The notes beneath the pieces were generated by a model that searched no databases, had not been told where the DNA came from, and saw only the letters and a list, made by a program, of their open reading frames with translations. Shown here in pieces: positions 1 through 7,634 of a stretch of DNA of 64,000 nucleotides; the stretch's first letter is position 1, and each line of letters opens with the position of its first letter. The position numbers and the translations under genes were made by a program. This stretch comes from Streptomyces regalis (GTDB lineage: Bacteria > Actinomycetota > Actinomycetes > Streptomycetales > Streptomycetaceae). The DNA lies in assembly GCF_001509475.1 (NCBI RefSeq), contig NZ_LLZG01000069.1, forward strand, positions 62,001-126,000. Reading direction: 5' to 3'.

Positions 1-65
1 CGATATGCGCCGTTCGCGTGGCAGCCTGTGCGTCGTCACCACCTGCACCTCCGAAGGCGAGCACC

Positions 66-362
66 ATGACCACCCTTCACATGGAACACCCCTCCCACAC
101 GCACACCCACGGCGCCGACTGCGGGCACACCGCCGTCCCGCACGGCGACCACACCGACTACGCGCACGACGGTCACCTCCACCGCGAGCACAGTGGCCAC
201 TGGGACGAGTGCGAGGCGGACGGGCACGTGGCACACGAGGGCCACCCCCATCAGCACGGCGCCGAATGCGGGCACGAGAGCGTCCTGCACGGCGACCACG
301 TCGACTACCTCCACGACAGCCACCGGCACGCCGCCCACGCCGGCCACTGGGACGACCACTGA
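66..362 (+). CDS. Histidine-rich duplicated small protein, putative metal binding
   Basis: This 98-residue protein contains about 27 histidines and consists largely of two 34-residue repeats, residues 15-48 and 64-97. Each repeat runs HGA(D/E)CGH, HGDH, DY and GHWD. Three cysteines (19, 49, 68) add possible thiolate ligands. There is no signal peptide or membrane segment, so it should be cytosolic. The ATG at 66 was chosen because it opens the histidine-rich body and a weak AAGGCGAG precedes it; an ATG at 18 would add 16 unrelated residues. Zn, Ni or Co buffering is inferred from composition only. I do not recognise a named family. The next gene starts 167 bp downstream behind its own operator, so it is probably not in the same operon. 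Confidence 0.72.
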   Translation: MTTLHMEHPSHTHTHGADCGHTAVPHGDHTDYAHDGHLHREHSGHWDECEADGHVAHEGHPHQHGAECGHESVLHGDHVDYLHDSHRHAAHAGHWDDH

Positions 363-470
363 GCGCGGCCGTACTGGCCGAGAAGGCACCACGACAGCTC
401 CCCGGCGGACCGCGCGGGGAGCTGTCGGCCTATCGTGGCCCCGATCACGTTCGGCTTCCGCACTGGACTA

Positions 471-490
471 CATACCGACTGGTCGGCATC
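471..490. promoter_or_regulatory. TetR-type operator upstream of kinase/ACAD operon
   Basis: An imperfect palindrome CATACCGACTGGTCGGCATC lies 40 bp before the ATG of the phosphotransferase gene. Its arms ATACCGAC and GTCGGCAT match at 7 of 8 pairs. The same core recurs before the SDR/acyl-CoA synthetase operon (6107-6124), the MHS transporter (22883-22902) and the molybdopterin oxidoreductase (34703-34719). Binding by the TetR protein encoded at 2997-3590 is inferred from proximity. Confidence 0.6.
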
Positions 491-529
491 ATGAGTCAGG
501 TCCCGTTCACCTGCCTGTAGGAGCGACGT

Positions 530-1552
530 ATGAGCCCCGACCATCCGCCCGGTCTCAATCTCGACCGGCTGCACGGCCTGCTCGAGCGCGAGCGGCCCGG
601 TCTGGCGCAGGGTCCACTGACCGGCCGACTGATCGAGGGCGGACGGTCGAACCTCACCTACATGATGTCCGACGGCACGTCGAAGTGGGTCGTACGGCGC
701 CCCCCGCTCGGCCATGTCCTCGCCACCGCGCACGACATGAAGCGCGAGCACCGGGTCATCAGCGCGCTGTACCCGACGAACGTACCGGTGCCGCGACCAG
801 TGCTGCTGTGCGAGGACGAGGAGGTGCTCGGGGCGCCGTTCTACGTCATGGAGTTCGTCGAGGGCACCCCGTACCGCACCGCCGACCAGCTGGCCCCGCT
901 CGGCCCTGAGCGCACCCGGGGCGCGGTGCTGTCCCTGGTGGACACACTCGTCGAGCTGCACGCGGTGGATCCGGCAGAGGTGGGGCTCGCGGACTTCGGC
1001 CGGCCCGAGGGTTTCCTGGACCGGCAACTGCGCCGCTGGGGCAAGCAGTTGGACGCCTCCCGCAACCGCGACCTGGCCGGCATCGACGAGCTGCACGCGA
1101 ACCTCGGACGGCGGCTGCCCGCCTCCCCCGCCCCGGCGGTCGTGCACGGCGACTACCGGCTCGACAACGTGCTCATCGGCGAGGACGACCGGATCAAGGC
1201 GATCCTGGACTGGGAGATGTCCACGCTCGGCGATCCGCTGACCGACCTGGGTCTGCTGGTGATGTACAGCATCCCGCTGAGCATGGCGAACTCCCCGGTC
1301 TCCACGACCGCCGAGGCTCCCGGCCATCCCGCGCCCGGCGAGCTGATCGAGCGGTACGCCGCGCGCTCGGGGCGCGACGTCTCCGCGGTGTCCTGGTACA
1401 CGGCGTTCGCCTGGTTCAAGCTCGCCGTGATCCTGGAGGGCATCCACTACCGCTACACGCTGGGTCAGACGGTGGGCCGCGGCTTCGACCGCATCGGCGA
1501 CCTGGTCCCCGTCTTCATCGAGCACGGTCTGACCACCCTTCAGGAAGGCTGA
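530..1552 (+). CDS. APH-family phosphotransferase (ACAD10/11 kinase-domain / LvaA type)
   Basis: This 340-residue kinase-fold protein has an N-terminal lobe with the GRSNLTYM nucleotide loop near residue 38. The Brenner-type motif HGDYRLDN lies near 205-212 and the metal-binding ILDWE near 224, followed by STLGDPLTDLG. This is the aminoglycoside-phosphotransferase fold as found in the kinase half of ACAD10/ACAD11 and in Pseudomonas LvaA, which phosphorylate 4-hydroxyacyl-CoA. The gene is 6 bp upstream of an acyl-CoA dehydrogenase, the partner expected for that chemistry. GGAG precedes the ATG by about 9 bp. Activity on 4-hydroxyacyl-CoA is inferred from family and context; drug phosphorylation is unlikely. 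Confidence 0.85.
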   Translation: MSPDHPPGLNLDRLHGLLERERPGLAQGPLTGRLIEGGRSNLTYMMSDGTSKWVVRRPPLGHVLATAHDMKREHRVISALYPTNVPVPRPVLLCEDEEVLGAPFYVMEFVEGTPYRTADQLAPLGPERTRGAVLSLVDTLVELHAVDPAEVGLADFGRPEGFLDRQLRRWGKQLDASRNRDLAGIDELHANLGRRLPASPAPAVVHGDYRLDNVLIGEDDRIKAILDWEMSTLGDPLTDLGLLVMYSIPLSMANSPVSTTAEAPGHPAPGELIERYAARSGRDVSAVSWYTAFAWFKLAVILEGIHYRYTLGQTVGRGFDRIGDLVPVFIEHGLTTLQEG

Positions 1553-1558
1553 CGGCAC

Positions 1559-2773
1559 ATGGACTTCGCGTTCGACGCACGCACCGAGGAGCTGCGCGGC
1601 AAGCTGCTGGCCTTCATGGACGAGTACGTCTATCCGGCCGAGGCCGTGGCGGAGGAGCAGCGCGCACAGCTGGCCTCGCCGTGGGACACGCCGGCAGTGG
1701 TCGAGGAGCTCAAGGCCGAGGCGCGCCGGCAGGGGCTGTGGAACCTCTTCCTCCCCGACGCCGAGTACGGCGCCGGGCTGACCAACCTCCAGTACGCCCC
1801 GCTCGCCGAGATCACCGGGCGCTCCCCGCAGCTGGCGCCCACCGCGCTGAACTGCGCGGCGCCGGACACCGGGAACATGGAGGTGCTGACCCAGTTCGGC
1901 GACGAGCAGCACAAGAAGCAGTGGCTGGAGCCTCTGCTGGCCGGCGAGATCCGCTCGGCGTTCGCGATGACCGAGCCGGAGGTGGCCTCCTCGGACGCCA
2001 CCAACATCACCACGCACATCGAGCGGGACGGCGACGAGTACGTCATCACGGGCCGCAAGTGGTACATCTCCGGGGCGATGAACCCGGACTGCAAGATCTT
2101 CATCGTGATGGGCAAGACGGACCCGGACGGGGCCGACATCCGCCGCCAGCAGTCCATGGTCCTGGTGCCCCGCGACACCCCGGGCGTCACCGTCAAGCGG
2201 GCGATGCAGGTCTTCGGCTACGAGGACCACTACCACGGCGGCCACGCCGAGGTGATCTTCGACCACGCGCGCGTGCCGGTGTCGAACCTGATCGGCGAGG
2301 AGGGCGGCGGCTTCGCCATCGCCCAGGCGCGGCTCGGTCCCGGCCGCATTCACCACTGCATGCGGCTGATCGGCATGGCCGAGCGGGCGATCGAGCTGAT
2401 GTGCAAGCGGGCCGTGTCCCGTACGGCCTTCGGCAAGGCGCTGGCCCAGCAGGGCGTGGTGCACAACTGGATCGCCGACGCGCGCGTGACGGTCGAGCAG
2501 CTGCGGCTGCTGGTGCTGAAGACGGCCTGGCTGATGGACACCGTCGGCAACCGGGGCGCCCACACGGAGATCCAGTCCATCAAGATCGCTACCCCGCGTG
2601 CGGTCGTCGACATCATCGACCGCGCGATCCAGCTGCACGGTGCGGGTGGCGTCAGCCAGGACTTCCCGCTGGCCGAGCTGTACGCCGCGGCGCGGACGCT
2701 GATGATCGCCGACGGTCCGGACGAGGTGCACCAGCGGTCGCTGGCGCGGCGGGAGTTGAAGAAGTACATGTGA
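1559..2773 (+). CDS. Acyl-CoA dehydrogenase, ACAD10/11-like
   Basis: This 404-residue flavoenzyme has the normal ACAD layout: helical N-domain to about 130, beta-domain with the FAMTEPEVASSDATN flavin-contact segment near 138, and helical C-domain. Near residue 385, where classical ACADs have the YEGT catalytic glutamate, it reads IADGPDEVH, as I recall for ACAD10/11 and bacterial relatives. Together with the kinase 6 bp upstream it forms a split version of ACAD10/11: the phosphorylated 4-hydroxyacyl-CoA loses phosphate to give an enoyl-CoA that enters beta-oxidation. Its stop is followed by a long palindrome shared with the convergent TetR gene. FAD and electron-transfer flavoprotein use is assumed from the family. 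Confidence 0.88.
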   Translation: MDFAFDARTEELRGKLLAFMDEYVYPAEAVAEEQRAQLASPWDTPAVVEELKAEARRQGLWNLFLPDAEYGAGLTNLQYAPLAEITGRSPQLAPTALNCAAPDTGNMEVLTQFGDEQHKKQWLEPLLAGEIRSAFAMTEPEVASSDATNITTHIERDGDEYVITGRKWYISGAMNPDCKIFIVMGKTDPDGADIRRQQSMVLVPRDTPGVTVKRAMQVFGYEDHYHGGHAEVIFDHARVPVSNLIGEEGGGFAIAQARLGPGRIHHCMRLIGMAERAIELMCKRAVSRTAFGKALAQQGVVHNWIADARVTVEQLRLLVLKTAWLMDTVGNRGAHTEIQSIKIATPRAVVDIIDRAIQLHGAGGVSQDFPLAELYAAARTLMIADGPDEVHQRSLARRELKKYM

Positions 2774-2790
2774 CGCGGCGCGGCGGGAGT

Positions 2791-2985
2791 TCTTCGCCCC
2801 CGCCGCCCCTACCCGTCCCATCCCCAGAGGGCTCCGCCCCCTGGACCCCCGCTCCTCAAACGCCGGAGGGGCTGAGTTTTTCAGCCCGTCCGGCGTTTGA
2901 GGACGAGGCCCGTTCAGGCCCGAAGCGGGGGTCTGGGGGCGGCAGCCCCCAGAGATGGGACGGGTAGGGGCGGCGGGGGCGAGGA
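2791..2985. repeat. Long imperfect palindrome between convergent genes, dispersed-repeat copy, likely bidirectional terminator
   Basis: The arms 2791-2875 and 2881-2985 are reverse complements with a few mismatches and about 20 bases missing from the left arm. They meet at a short GTTTTT loop. The inner stem pairs TCCTCAAACGCCGGA with its complement near 2850 and 2890. The right arm (103 bp) recurs at 45908-46010 inside a gene. It fills the gap between the ACAD gene (+) and the TetR gene (-), so it can terminate both transcripts. Confidence 0.82.
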
Positions 2986-2996
2986 CTATCGCGGCA

Positions 2997-3590
2997 TCAC
3001 GGTCGCAGCGCGCGCAGCAGCAGGTCGGCCAGGTGGTCGGCGACCTCCTGGGGGCTCATCGGGCCGTCGGGGCGGTACCAGGTCGACAGATGGTGGACGG
3101 ACCCGAAGTGGTAGTCGACCACGAGGTCGGCCGGGGTCGCCTTCGAGAAGACGCCCGACTCCTGCCCCTCCTCGACGAGCGCGCGGAAGCGTTCGTGGTA
3201 GCGCCGGCGCTCGGCGCGCACCTGCTTGTTCTTCTCCGGGCTCAGATGGTGCATCGAGCGGAAGAAGATCATCGCGTCGTCGAGGTTCTCGATCGTCGTG
3301 ACGACGACATCGGCCGCCGCGCCTCTGAGCCGCTTCTCGATGGGCTCGTCGGCGTTCGCGAACGCGTCCAGCCGCTCCTGCTGAACGCGCAGGACGCGCG
3401 CGTACACCTCGTGCAGGAGGTCGTCCTTGGAGCCGAAGTAGTGGTACAGCGCCCCCTTGGTGACGCCGGCCGCCTCGACGATCTCCTGCACCGAGGTGCG
3501 GTCGTAGCCCTGCTCGGCGAAGAGCCGGGTGGCGGCGGCGAGCAGCCGCTGCGGGACGGGCGTACCGTCACCGTCCGTCGTCCTGGCCAC
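2997..3590 (-). CDS. TetR-family regulator of the catabolic block
   Basis: This 197-residue protein has the N-terminal TetR helix-turn-helix: RLLAAATRLFAEQGYDRTSV, then VTKGALYHYFGSKDDLL at about residues 42-58. The C-terminal ligand domain is aromatic-rich (YHFGSVHHLSTWYRPDG). It starts 38 bp after the acyl-CoA synthetase stop and is probably the last gene of the SDR, synthetase, TetR operon. No operator is visible directly upstream of it; palindromes lie before the SDR gene and before the kinase gene. An acyl-CoA ligand and repression of both transcripts are inferred from position. Confidence 0.87.
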   Translation of the reverse strand: MARTTDGDGTPVPQRLLAAATRLFAEQGYDRTSVQEIVEAAGVTKGALYHYFGSKDDLLHEVYARVLRVQQERLDAFANADEPIEKRLRGAAADVVVTTIENLDDAMIFFRSMHHLSPEKNKQVRAERRRYHERFRALVEEGQESGVFSKATPADLVVDYHFGSVHHLSTWYRPDGPMSPQEVADHLADLLLRALRP

Positions 3591-3628
3591 TGTGCCGCCA
3601 CCTGCCTTCCGAGATGTCTGCCTGCTGT

Positions 3629-5299
3629 CTAGCCGTCGTTCGCGCGTGAACGAAGTTCCCGCCGGAGGATCTTCCCACTTGCCGTCTTGGGCAAGTCGGG
3701 CAGGATCTCCACCTGACGCGGATATTTGTAGGCGGCCAGTCTCTCCCTGCAGTACGCGGCGAGTGCGTCGGGGTCGGTTTCCGCACCCGGACGGAGGCTG
3801 ATGTACGCCTTGACGGTCTCCCCGCGGTACCCGTCGGCCACCCCGACGACGGCCGCCTCGCGCACCGCCGGGTGGGTGTAGAGCACGTCCTCGACCTCGC
3901 GCGGCCAGACCTTGAAGCCGGACGCGTTGATCATGTCCTTCTTGCGGTCGACGACGTACAGCCAGCCCTGCTCATCCATGAAGCCGATGTCACCCGTGCG
4001 CAGCTCGCCGTCGGGGAAGGTCTCGGCGGTGGCGTCGGGGCGCCGCCAGTAGCCGGGCACGACCTGCGGCCCGCGCACCACGATCTCGCCCTGCTCGCCG
4101 AACGGCACCTCCTCGCCCGCGTCGTCGACGATCCGCACGACCGTCTCGGGCCCCGGCAGCCCCACGGCGAGCGTCCCGGAGACCGGGTCGACGGGGGCCT
4201 CCAGGCCGGGCGGGACGGAGGCGCAGGGGGCGGTGCACTCGGTGAGGCCGTAGCCGTTGCGGATGTACGGCCCCAGGCCGGCCCGGAACTTCTCCACCAG
4301 GGCGGGCGGCAGCGGGGCGCCGCCGGAGGAGATCATCCGGAAGGAGGCGAAGTGGTCCCGGGTGACCGTCGGGTGCGCGGCCAGCGCCATGAACGCGGTC
4401 GACGGGCCGACCGTGTAGTGCGGCCCGTGCTCAGCGAACGCGTCGAGTACGACACCCGCCTCGAAGCGGTACGCCAGCACGAGTGTGCCGGCGCTGTCGA
4501 GACAGGCGCCGAGCTGACAGACCATCCCGGTGATGTGGAAGAGGGGCGCCATCGCGAAGTAGACGGGCGCCTCGGGCAGCTCAAGGCCGGTCCGCTGCCG
4601 CTCGGCGTTGTACATGATGTTGTCGTGCGTGTTGGTGGCGCCCTTGGGGGTGCCGCTGGTGCCCGAGGTGTAGCTGATCAGCGCGATGTCGGACGGGCCG
4701 AGGTCACGGCCCTGCGGCGGCTTGTGCCCGGCGCGTGCGACAGCCGCCAGGTCCTCGGCGTCGTCGGCCTGCGGGAGCCGCTCGAAGGTGAGCACGCGCG
4801 CGTCGTTGCGCGTCTGGAAATCCAACTCACAGCCGGTGAGTGCGATCCGCACCGGCGACTCGGCCGCCGCCTCGCGCAGATACGACTCCCAGGCCCGGTC
4901 GGAACAGATCAGCGCGGCCACCTCACCGTCCCGCAGGACGTGGCCGACTTCCCCCGACTTGTACATCGGGTTGACGGGCACGACGATCGCCCCCGCCTTC
5001 CAGGCGCCGAGCAGCGCGAGCACGAAGTGCGGCGAGTTCTGCAGGAGGATCGCCACCCGGTCGCCGCGCTCCAGACCACGGGCGGCGAGGTGCCCGGCGA
5101 CGGAGTCGCTGAGCTCGTCGACCTCGCGGTAGCTCAGGCGGCCGTCGAAGTAGGCGAGGAAGGTGCGCTCCGGGGTCTCGGCGACCACCCGGCGCAGGGC
5201 GTGCACGAGGGTGTCGGCCGGGTCTATCGGGCCGCGCTGGGCGTCGCTGAGCAGGGCCAGCCAGGGCTTGGCCGAGTAACAGGAGGAGGCATCGGTCAC
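3629..5299 (-). CDS. AMP-forming acyl-CoA synthetase (class I adenylate-forming)
   Basis: The 556-residue ligase starts at GTG 5299, giving a 4-bp GTGA overlap with the SDR gene upstream, so translation is coupled. The open frame extends far upstream, but the homologous protein begins at VTDASSCYS. Adenylation motifs are clear: ISYTSGTSGTPKGATNTH near 225, YGLTECTAP near 340, and TGDIGFMDEQGWLYVVDRKKDMI near 430, with the C-terminal lysine segment KTASGKILRREL near 545. It would activate a medium or branched carboxylic acid to its CoA thioester for the neighbouring enzymes. Substrate is not readable from sequence; by analogy with lva gene sets a 4-hydroxy or 4-oxo acid is plausible. Confidence 0.9.
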   Translation of the reverse strand: MTDASSCYSAKPWLALLSDAQRGPIDPADTLVHALRRVVAETPERTFLAYFDGRLSYREVDELSDSVAGHLAARGLERGDRVAILLQNSPHFVLALLGAWKAGAIVVPVNPMYKSGEVGHVLRDGEVAALICSDRAWESYLREAAAESPVRIALTGCELDFQTRNDARVLTFERLPQADDAEDLAAVARAGHKPPQGRDLGPSDIALISYTSGTSGTPKGATNTHDNIMYNAERQRTGLELPEAPVYFAMAPLFHITGMVCQLGACLDSAGTLVLAYRFEAGVVLDAFAEHGPHYTVGPSTAFMALAAHPTVTRDHFASFRMISSGGAPLPPALVEKFRAGLGPYIRNGYGLTECTAPCASVPPGLEAPVDPVSGTLAVGLPGPETVVRIVDDAGEEVPFGEQGEIVVRGPQVVPGYWRRPDATAETFPDGELRTGDIGFMDEQGWLYVVDRKKDMINASGFKVWPREVEDVLYTHPAVREAAVVGVADGYRGETVKAYISLRPGAETDPDALAAYCRERLAAYKYPRQVEILPDLPKTASGKILRRELRSRANDG

Positions 5300-6069
5300 C
5301 GGCTCGCCTCCCACTTCTGCTGGATGTGGTTCATGTTGGTCAGCCAGCGGTCCGGTTCGGTGGCCCGCGCCTGGTAGAACCCGGCGACCTCGGGGTGCGG
5401 AAGGATCAGGAAGCGATCCTCCTCCATGCCCTTGAACAGGGCGTCCGCGACGTCGTCCGGTTCGATCGCCGTCGGGTGGAGCACCAGGTCGCCCGCGCTG
5501 CCGGTGGCGGCGAGCATGTCGGTGCGCACGCCCTGCGGGCAGATGGCGTGGACCTTCAGCCCACGGTGGCGGTACGTCAGCGACAGATACTCGGCGAAGG
5601 CGTAGGCACCGTGCTTGGTGACGGCGTAGGGCGCCGCGCCGATCATGGTGAGCAGCCCGGCGGCGGAGACGGTGGAGACGAAACGCCCGCTGCCCCGCTC
5701 CAGCCAGTCCGGGAGCAGCTCGCCCGCGGCACGCACGTGTGCCATGACGTTGACGTCCCAGGACACCGTCCAGGCCTTCTCGTCGAGAGGCTGCGCCGGG
5801 CGCTCGTCTCCGAAGGCGACACCGGCGTTGGCGCAGTAGACGTCGACGGTGCCATCGAGCGCCTCGCGGGCCTCGGACACGATCGAGGAGGCATCGCCCG
5901 GCACCGCGACACCGCCGATCTCGTCGGCGACCGCCTGGGCTTTCCCGGCATCCAGATCGTTGACGACGACGCGGGCTCCCTCGGCGGCGAAGCGCCGGGC
6001 AAGGGCCGCGCCGATGCCACCTCCAGCCCCGGTAACGACGACTCCGGCATCCTGAACGGCTTCCACCAT
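5296..6069 (-). CDS. Short-chain dehydrogenase/reductase (SDR)
   Basis: This 257-residue classical SDR has the Rossmann motif TGAGGGIG at 13-20, NAG at 81-83, catalytic Ser135 and the pair Tyr148 and Lys152 (YAVTK). The ATG at 6069 was chosen because GAAGGAG sits 5 bp upstream; an earlier ATG at 6129 lies upstream of the TetR-type operator and lacks a ribosome site. It is the first gene of an operon with the acyl-CoA synthetase and TetR. It probably oxidises or reduces a hydroxyacyl or ketoacyl intermediate, comparable in role to LvaD; that role is inference. Confidence 0.88.
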   Translation of the reverse strand: MVEAVQDAGVVVTGAGGGIGAALARRFAAEGARVVVNDLDAGKAQAVADEIGGVAVPGDASSIVSEAREALDGTVDVYCANAGVAFGDERPAQPLDEKAWTVSWDVNVMAHVRAAGELLPDWLERGSGRFVSTVSAAGLLTMIGAAPYAVTKHGAYAFAEYLSLTYRHRGLKVHAICPQGVRTDMLAATGSAGDLVLHPTAIEPDDVADALFKGMEEDRFLILPHPEVAGFYQARATEPDRWLTNMNHIQQKWEASR

Positions 6070-6106
6070 CGGTCTCCTTCGACTGCGGCTCTCCTGCGAC
6101 GGCCAG

Positions 6107-6124
6107 ACTAACCGGTCGGTATGT
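6107..6124. promoter_or_regulatory. TetR-type operator upstream of the SDR-synthetase-TetR operon
   Basis: Read on the minus strand the sequence is ACATACCGACCGGTTAGT, sharing the core ATACCGACCGGT with the site at 34703 and a close variant at 471. It lies 38 bp before the SDR start codon, a position suited to overlap the promoter. Autoregulation by the TetR gene at the end of this operon is the simplest reading. Confidence 0.6.
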
Positions 6125-6149
6125 ATCAAGGAAGGGGTGTGATGACGCC

Positions 6150-6245
6150 CTCAGGGGCGCGGGGTGTGTCGACATGCGCCTCCGCCGCGATGGGGGTCCC
6201 CCCGCTCGAACGAAGCCGAGAGTGGGGGAGCGACAAGCCACGGCA
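6150..6245. repeat. Dispersed intergenic repeat (family B) interrupted by a second short palindromic repeat
   Basis: The stretch CAGGGGCGCGGGG...CTCCGCCGCG...GCGACAAGCCAC matches the family B copies at 15386 and 20362. Here a 39-bp hairpin-forming element (6192-6230), with GGGGGTCCCCCC and GAGAGTGGGGGAG at its ends and CGAACGAAGCCGAG inside, stands where the other copies read TGGGC. The copy lies between divergent genes, so it is not placed as a terminator. Confidence 0.72.
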
Positions 6246-6282
6246 TACCGGCACCTTCCACACAACCTGCCGGAGCAATACC

Positions 6283-7527
6283 GTGCACAACATGCGCCTA
6301 TCCAGACGAGCCCTACTCGCAGCGACAACGGCAGCAGCATCCCTACCTTCAGCACAGGCCACGGCGGCGGAGCATCGCAGGCCCCTGCGGACCGGCTTCG
6401 AGCGGCTCGCAGCCGACGGTTATTCGGTCCTCGAAGGCCGGCACGTCGGAATCGTCACCAACCCCACCGGCGTGACCCGAGATGTCCGCCACATCGTAGA
6501 CGTCATGCACGCCGACAAGAGGGTGAACCTGGGAGCCGTCTTCGGCCCCGAACACGGCTTCCGCGGCACTGCCCAGGCAGGCGGCTCCGAAGGCCGCTAC
6601 GACGACCCGGCGACCGGCCTCCCGGTCTACGACACGTACCTCAAGAGCGGCCGCCCCCTCGCCGACATCTTCACCGCGTCCGGCGTCGACACGATCGTCT
6701 TCGACATCCAGGACGTGGGCGCCCGCTTCTACACCTACATCTGGACCCTGTACGACTGCATGGAGGCGGCCCAGCTCGCCGGCAAGCGCTTCGTCGTACT
6801 CGACCGCCCGAACCCCGTGACCGGACGCGCGGCCCAAGGCCCGGTCCTCCACAAGGAGTTCGCCACCTTCGTCGGCCGCCAACCCATCTCCCAGGCGCAC
6901 GGCATGACGGTCGCGGAGCTGGCGCGGCTGTTCAACGGGGAGTTCCTCACCACCCCCGTACCTCTGGAGATCGTACGGATGACGGGCTGGCGGCGGTCCG
7001 AGTTCTTCGACGCCTGGGGCCTGCCCTGGGTCCCGCCGAGCCCGAACATGCCGACTCCGGACACCGCGCTGGTGTACTCGGGGACCTGCCTCTTCGAGGG
7101 CACGAACCTGTCGGAGGGACGCGGCACCACCCGCCCCTTCGAACTGCTCGGCGCGGAAGGCATCGACGGACGCTGGGCGGCCGCCGTGAACGAACTCGGC
7201 CTGCCCGGCGTGCACTTCAGGGAGGCGTACTTCGCGCCCACGTTCTCGAAGTTCCAGGGCAAGACCATCGGCGGCGTACAGATCCATGTGCACGACCGGG
7301 CCGCGTACGACCCCATCCGCACCGGGATCGCCCTGCTCGTGACCGCCAAGAAGGTCTGGAGCGGCTTCGGTTGGCGTCCCGACAACTGGATCGACAAGCT
7401 CACCGGTTCCACCCAGGTGCGCACGATGATCGACGCGGGCGCGAGTGCCGACGAGGTGGTGGCGGGCTGGCAGCAGGAGCTGGCGGCGTTCCGGCGGATG
7501 CGCAGGGAGTACCTGCTGTACAAATGA
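6283..7527 (+). CDS. Secreted exo-beta-N-acetylmuramidase, NamZ/DUF1343 type
   Basis: The 414-residue protein starts at GTG 6283, chosen because GGAG lies 7 bp upstream; an in-frame ATG at 6292 is the alternative. The N-terminus MRLSRRALLAATTAAAS is a twin-arginine-like signal ending near AEHRRPL. The mature part shows DUF1343 motifs: GIVTNPTGV, FGPEHGFRG near 88, DIQDVGARFYTY near 147 and SPNMPT near 260. Members cleave MurNAc from the non-reducing ends of peptidoglycan fragments (GH171). The role is likely cell-wall turnover or recycling outside the membrane. It diverges from the SDR operon across a repeat-containing gap. Confidence 0.88.
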   Translation: MHNMRLSRRALLAATTAAASLPSAQATAAEHRRPLRTGFERLAADGYSVLEGRHVGIVTNPTGVTRDVRHIVDVMHADKRVNLGAVFGPEHGFRGTAQAGGSEGRYDDPATGLPVYDTYLKSGRPLADIFTASGVDTIVFDIQDVGARFYTYIWTLYDCMEAAQLAGKRFVVLDRPNPVTGRAAQGPVLHKEFATFVGRQPISQAHGMTVAELARLFNGEFLTTPVPLEIVRMTGWRRSEFFDAWGLPWVPPSPNMPTPDTALVYSGTCLFEGTNLSEGRGTTRPFELLGAEGIDGRWAAAVNELGLPGVHFREAYFAPTFSKFQGKTIGGVQIHVHDRAAYDPIRTGIALLVTAKKVWSGFGWRPDNWIDKLTGSTQVRTMIDAGASADEVVAGWQQELAAFRRMRREYLLYK

Positions 7528-7634
7528 GCGCCCCGATTGTGCGCCCCGGATGAGTGACGACGTATGGCCATTTCCGCCTGGTAGCAGGACGATGCGCCCG
7601 TATCGCACCACCACGGGGGACGAGGGGGCCTGTC

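Noticed and set aside
305..2821. Long antisense open frame opposite the kinase and ACAD genes (838 codons)
   Set aside because: It covers two well-supported genes on the other strand. Such long antisense frames arise from the G/C third-position bias of Streptomyces. Its product is Arg/His/Gln-rich and matches no family.
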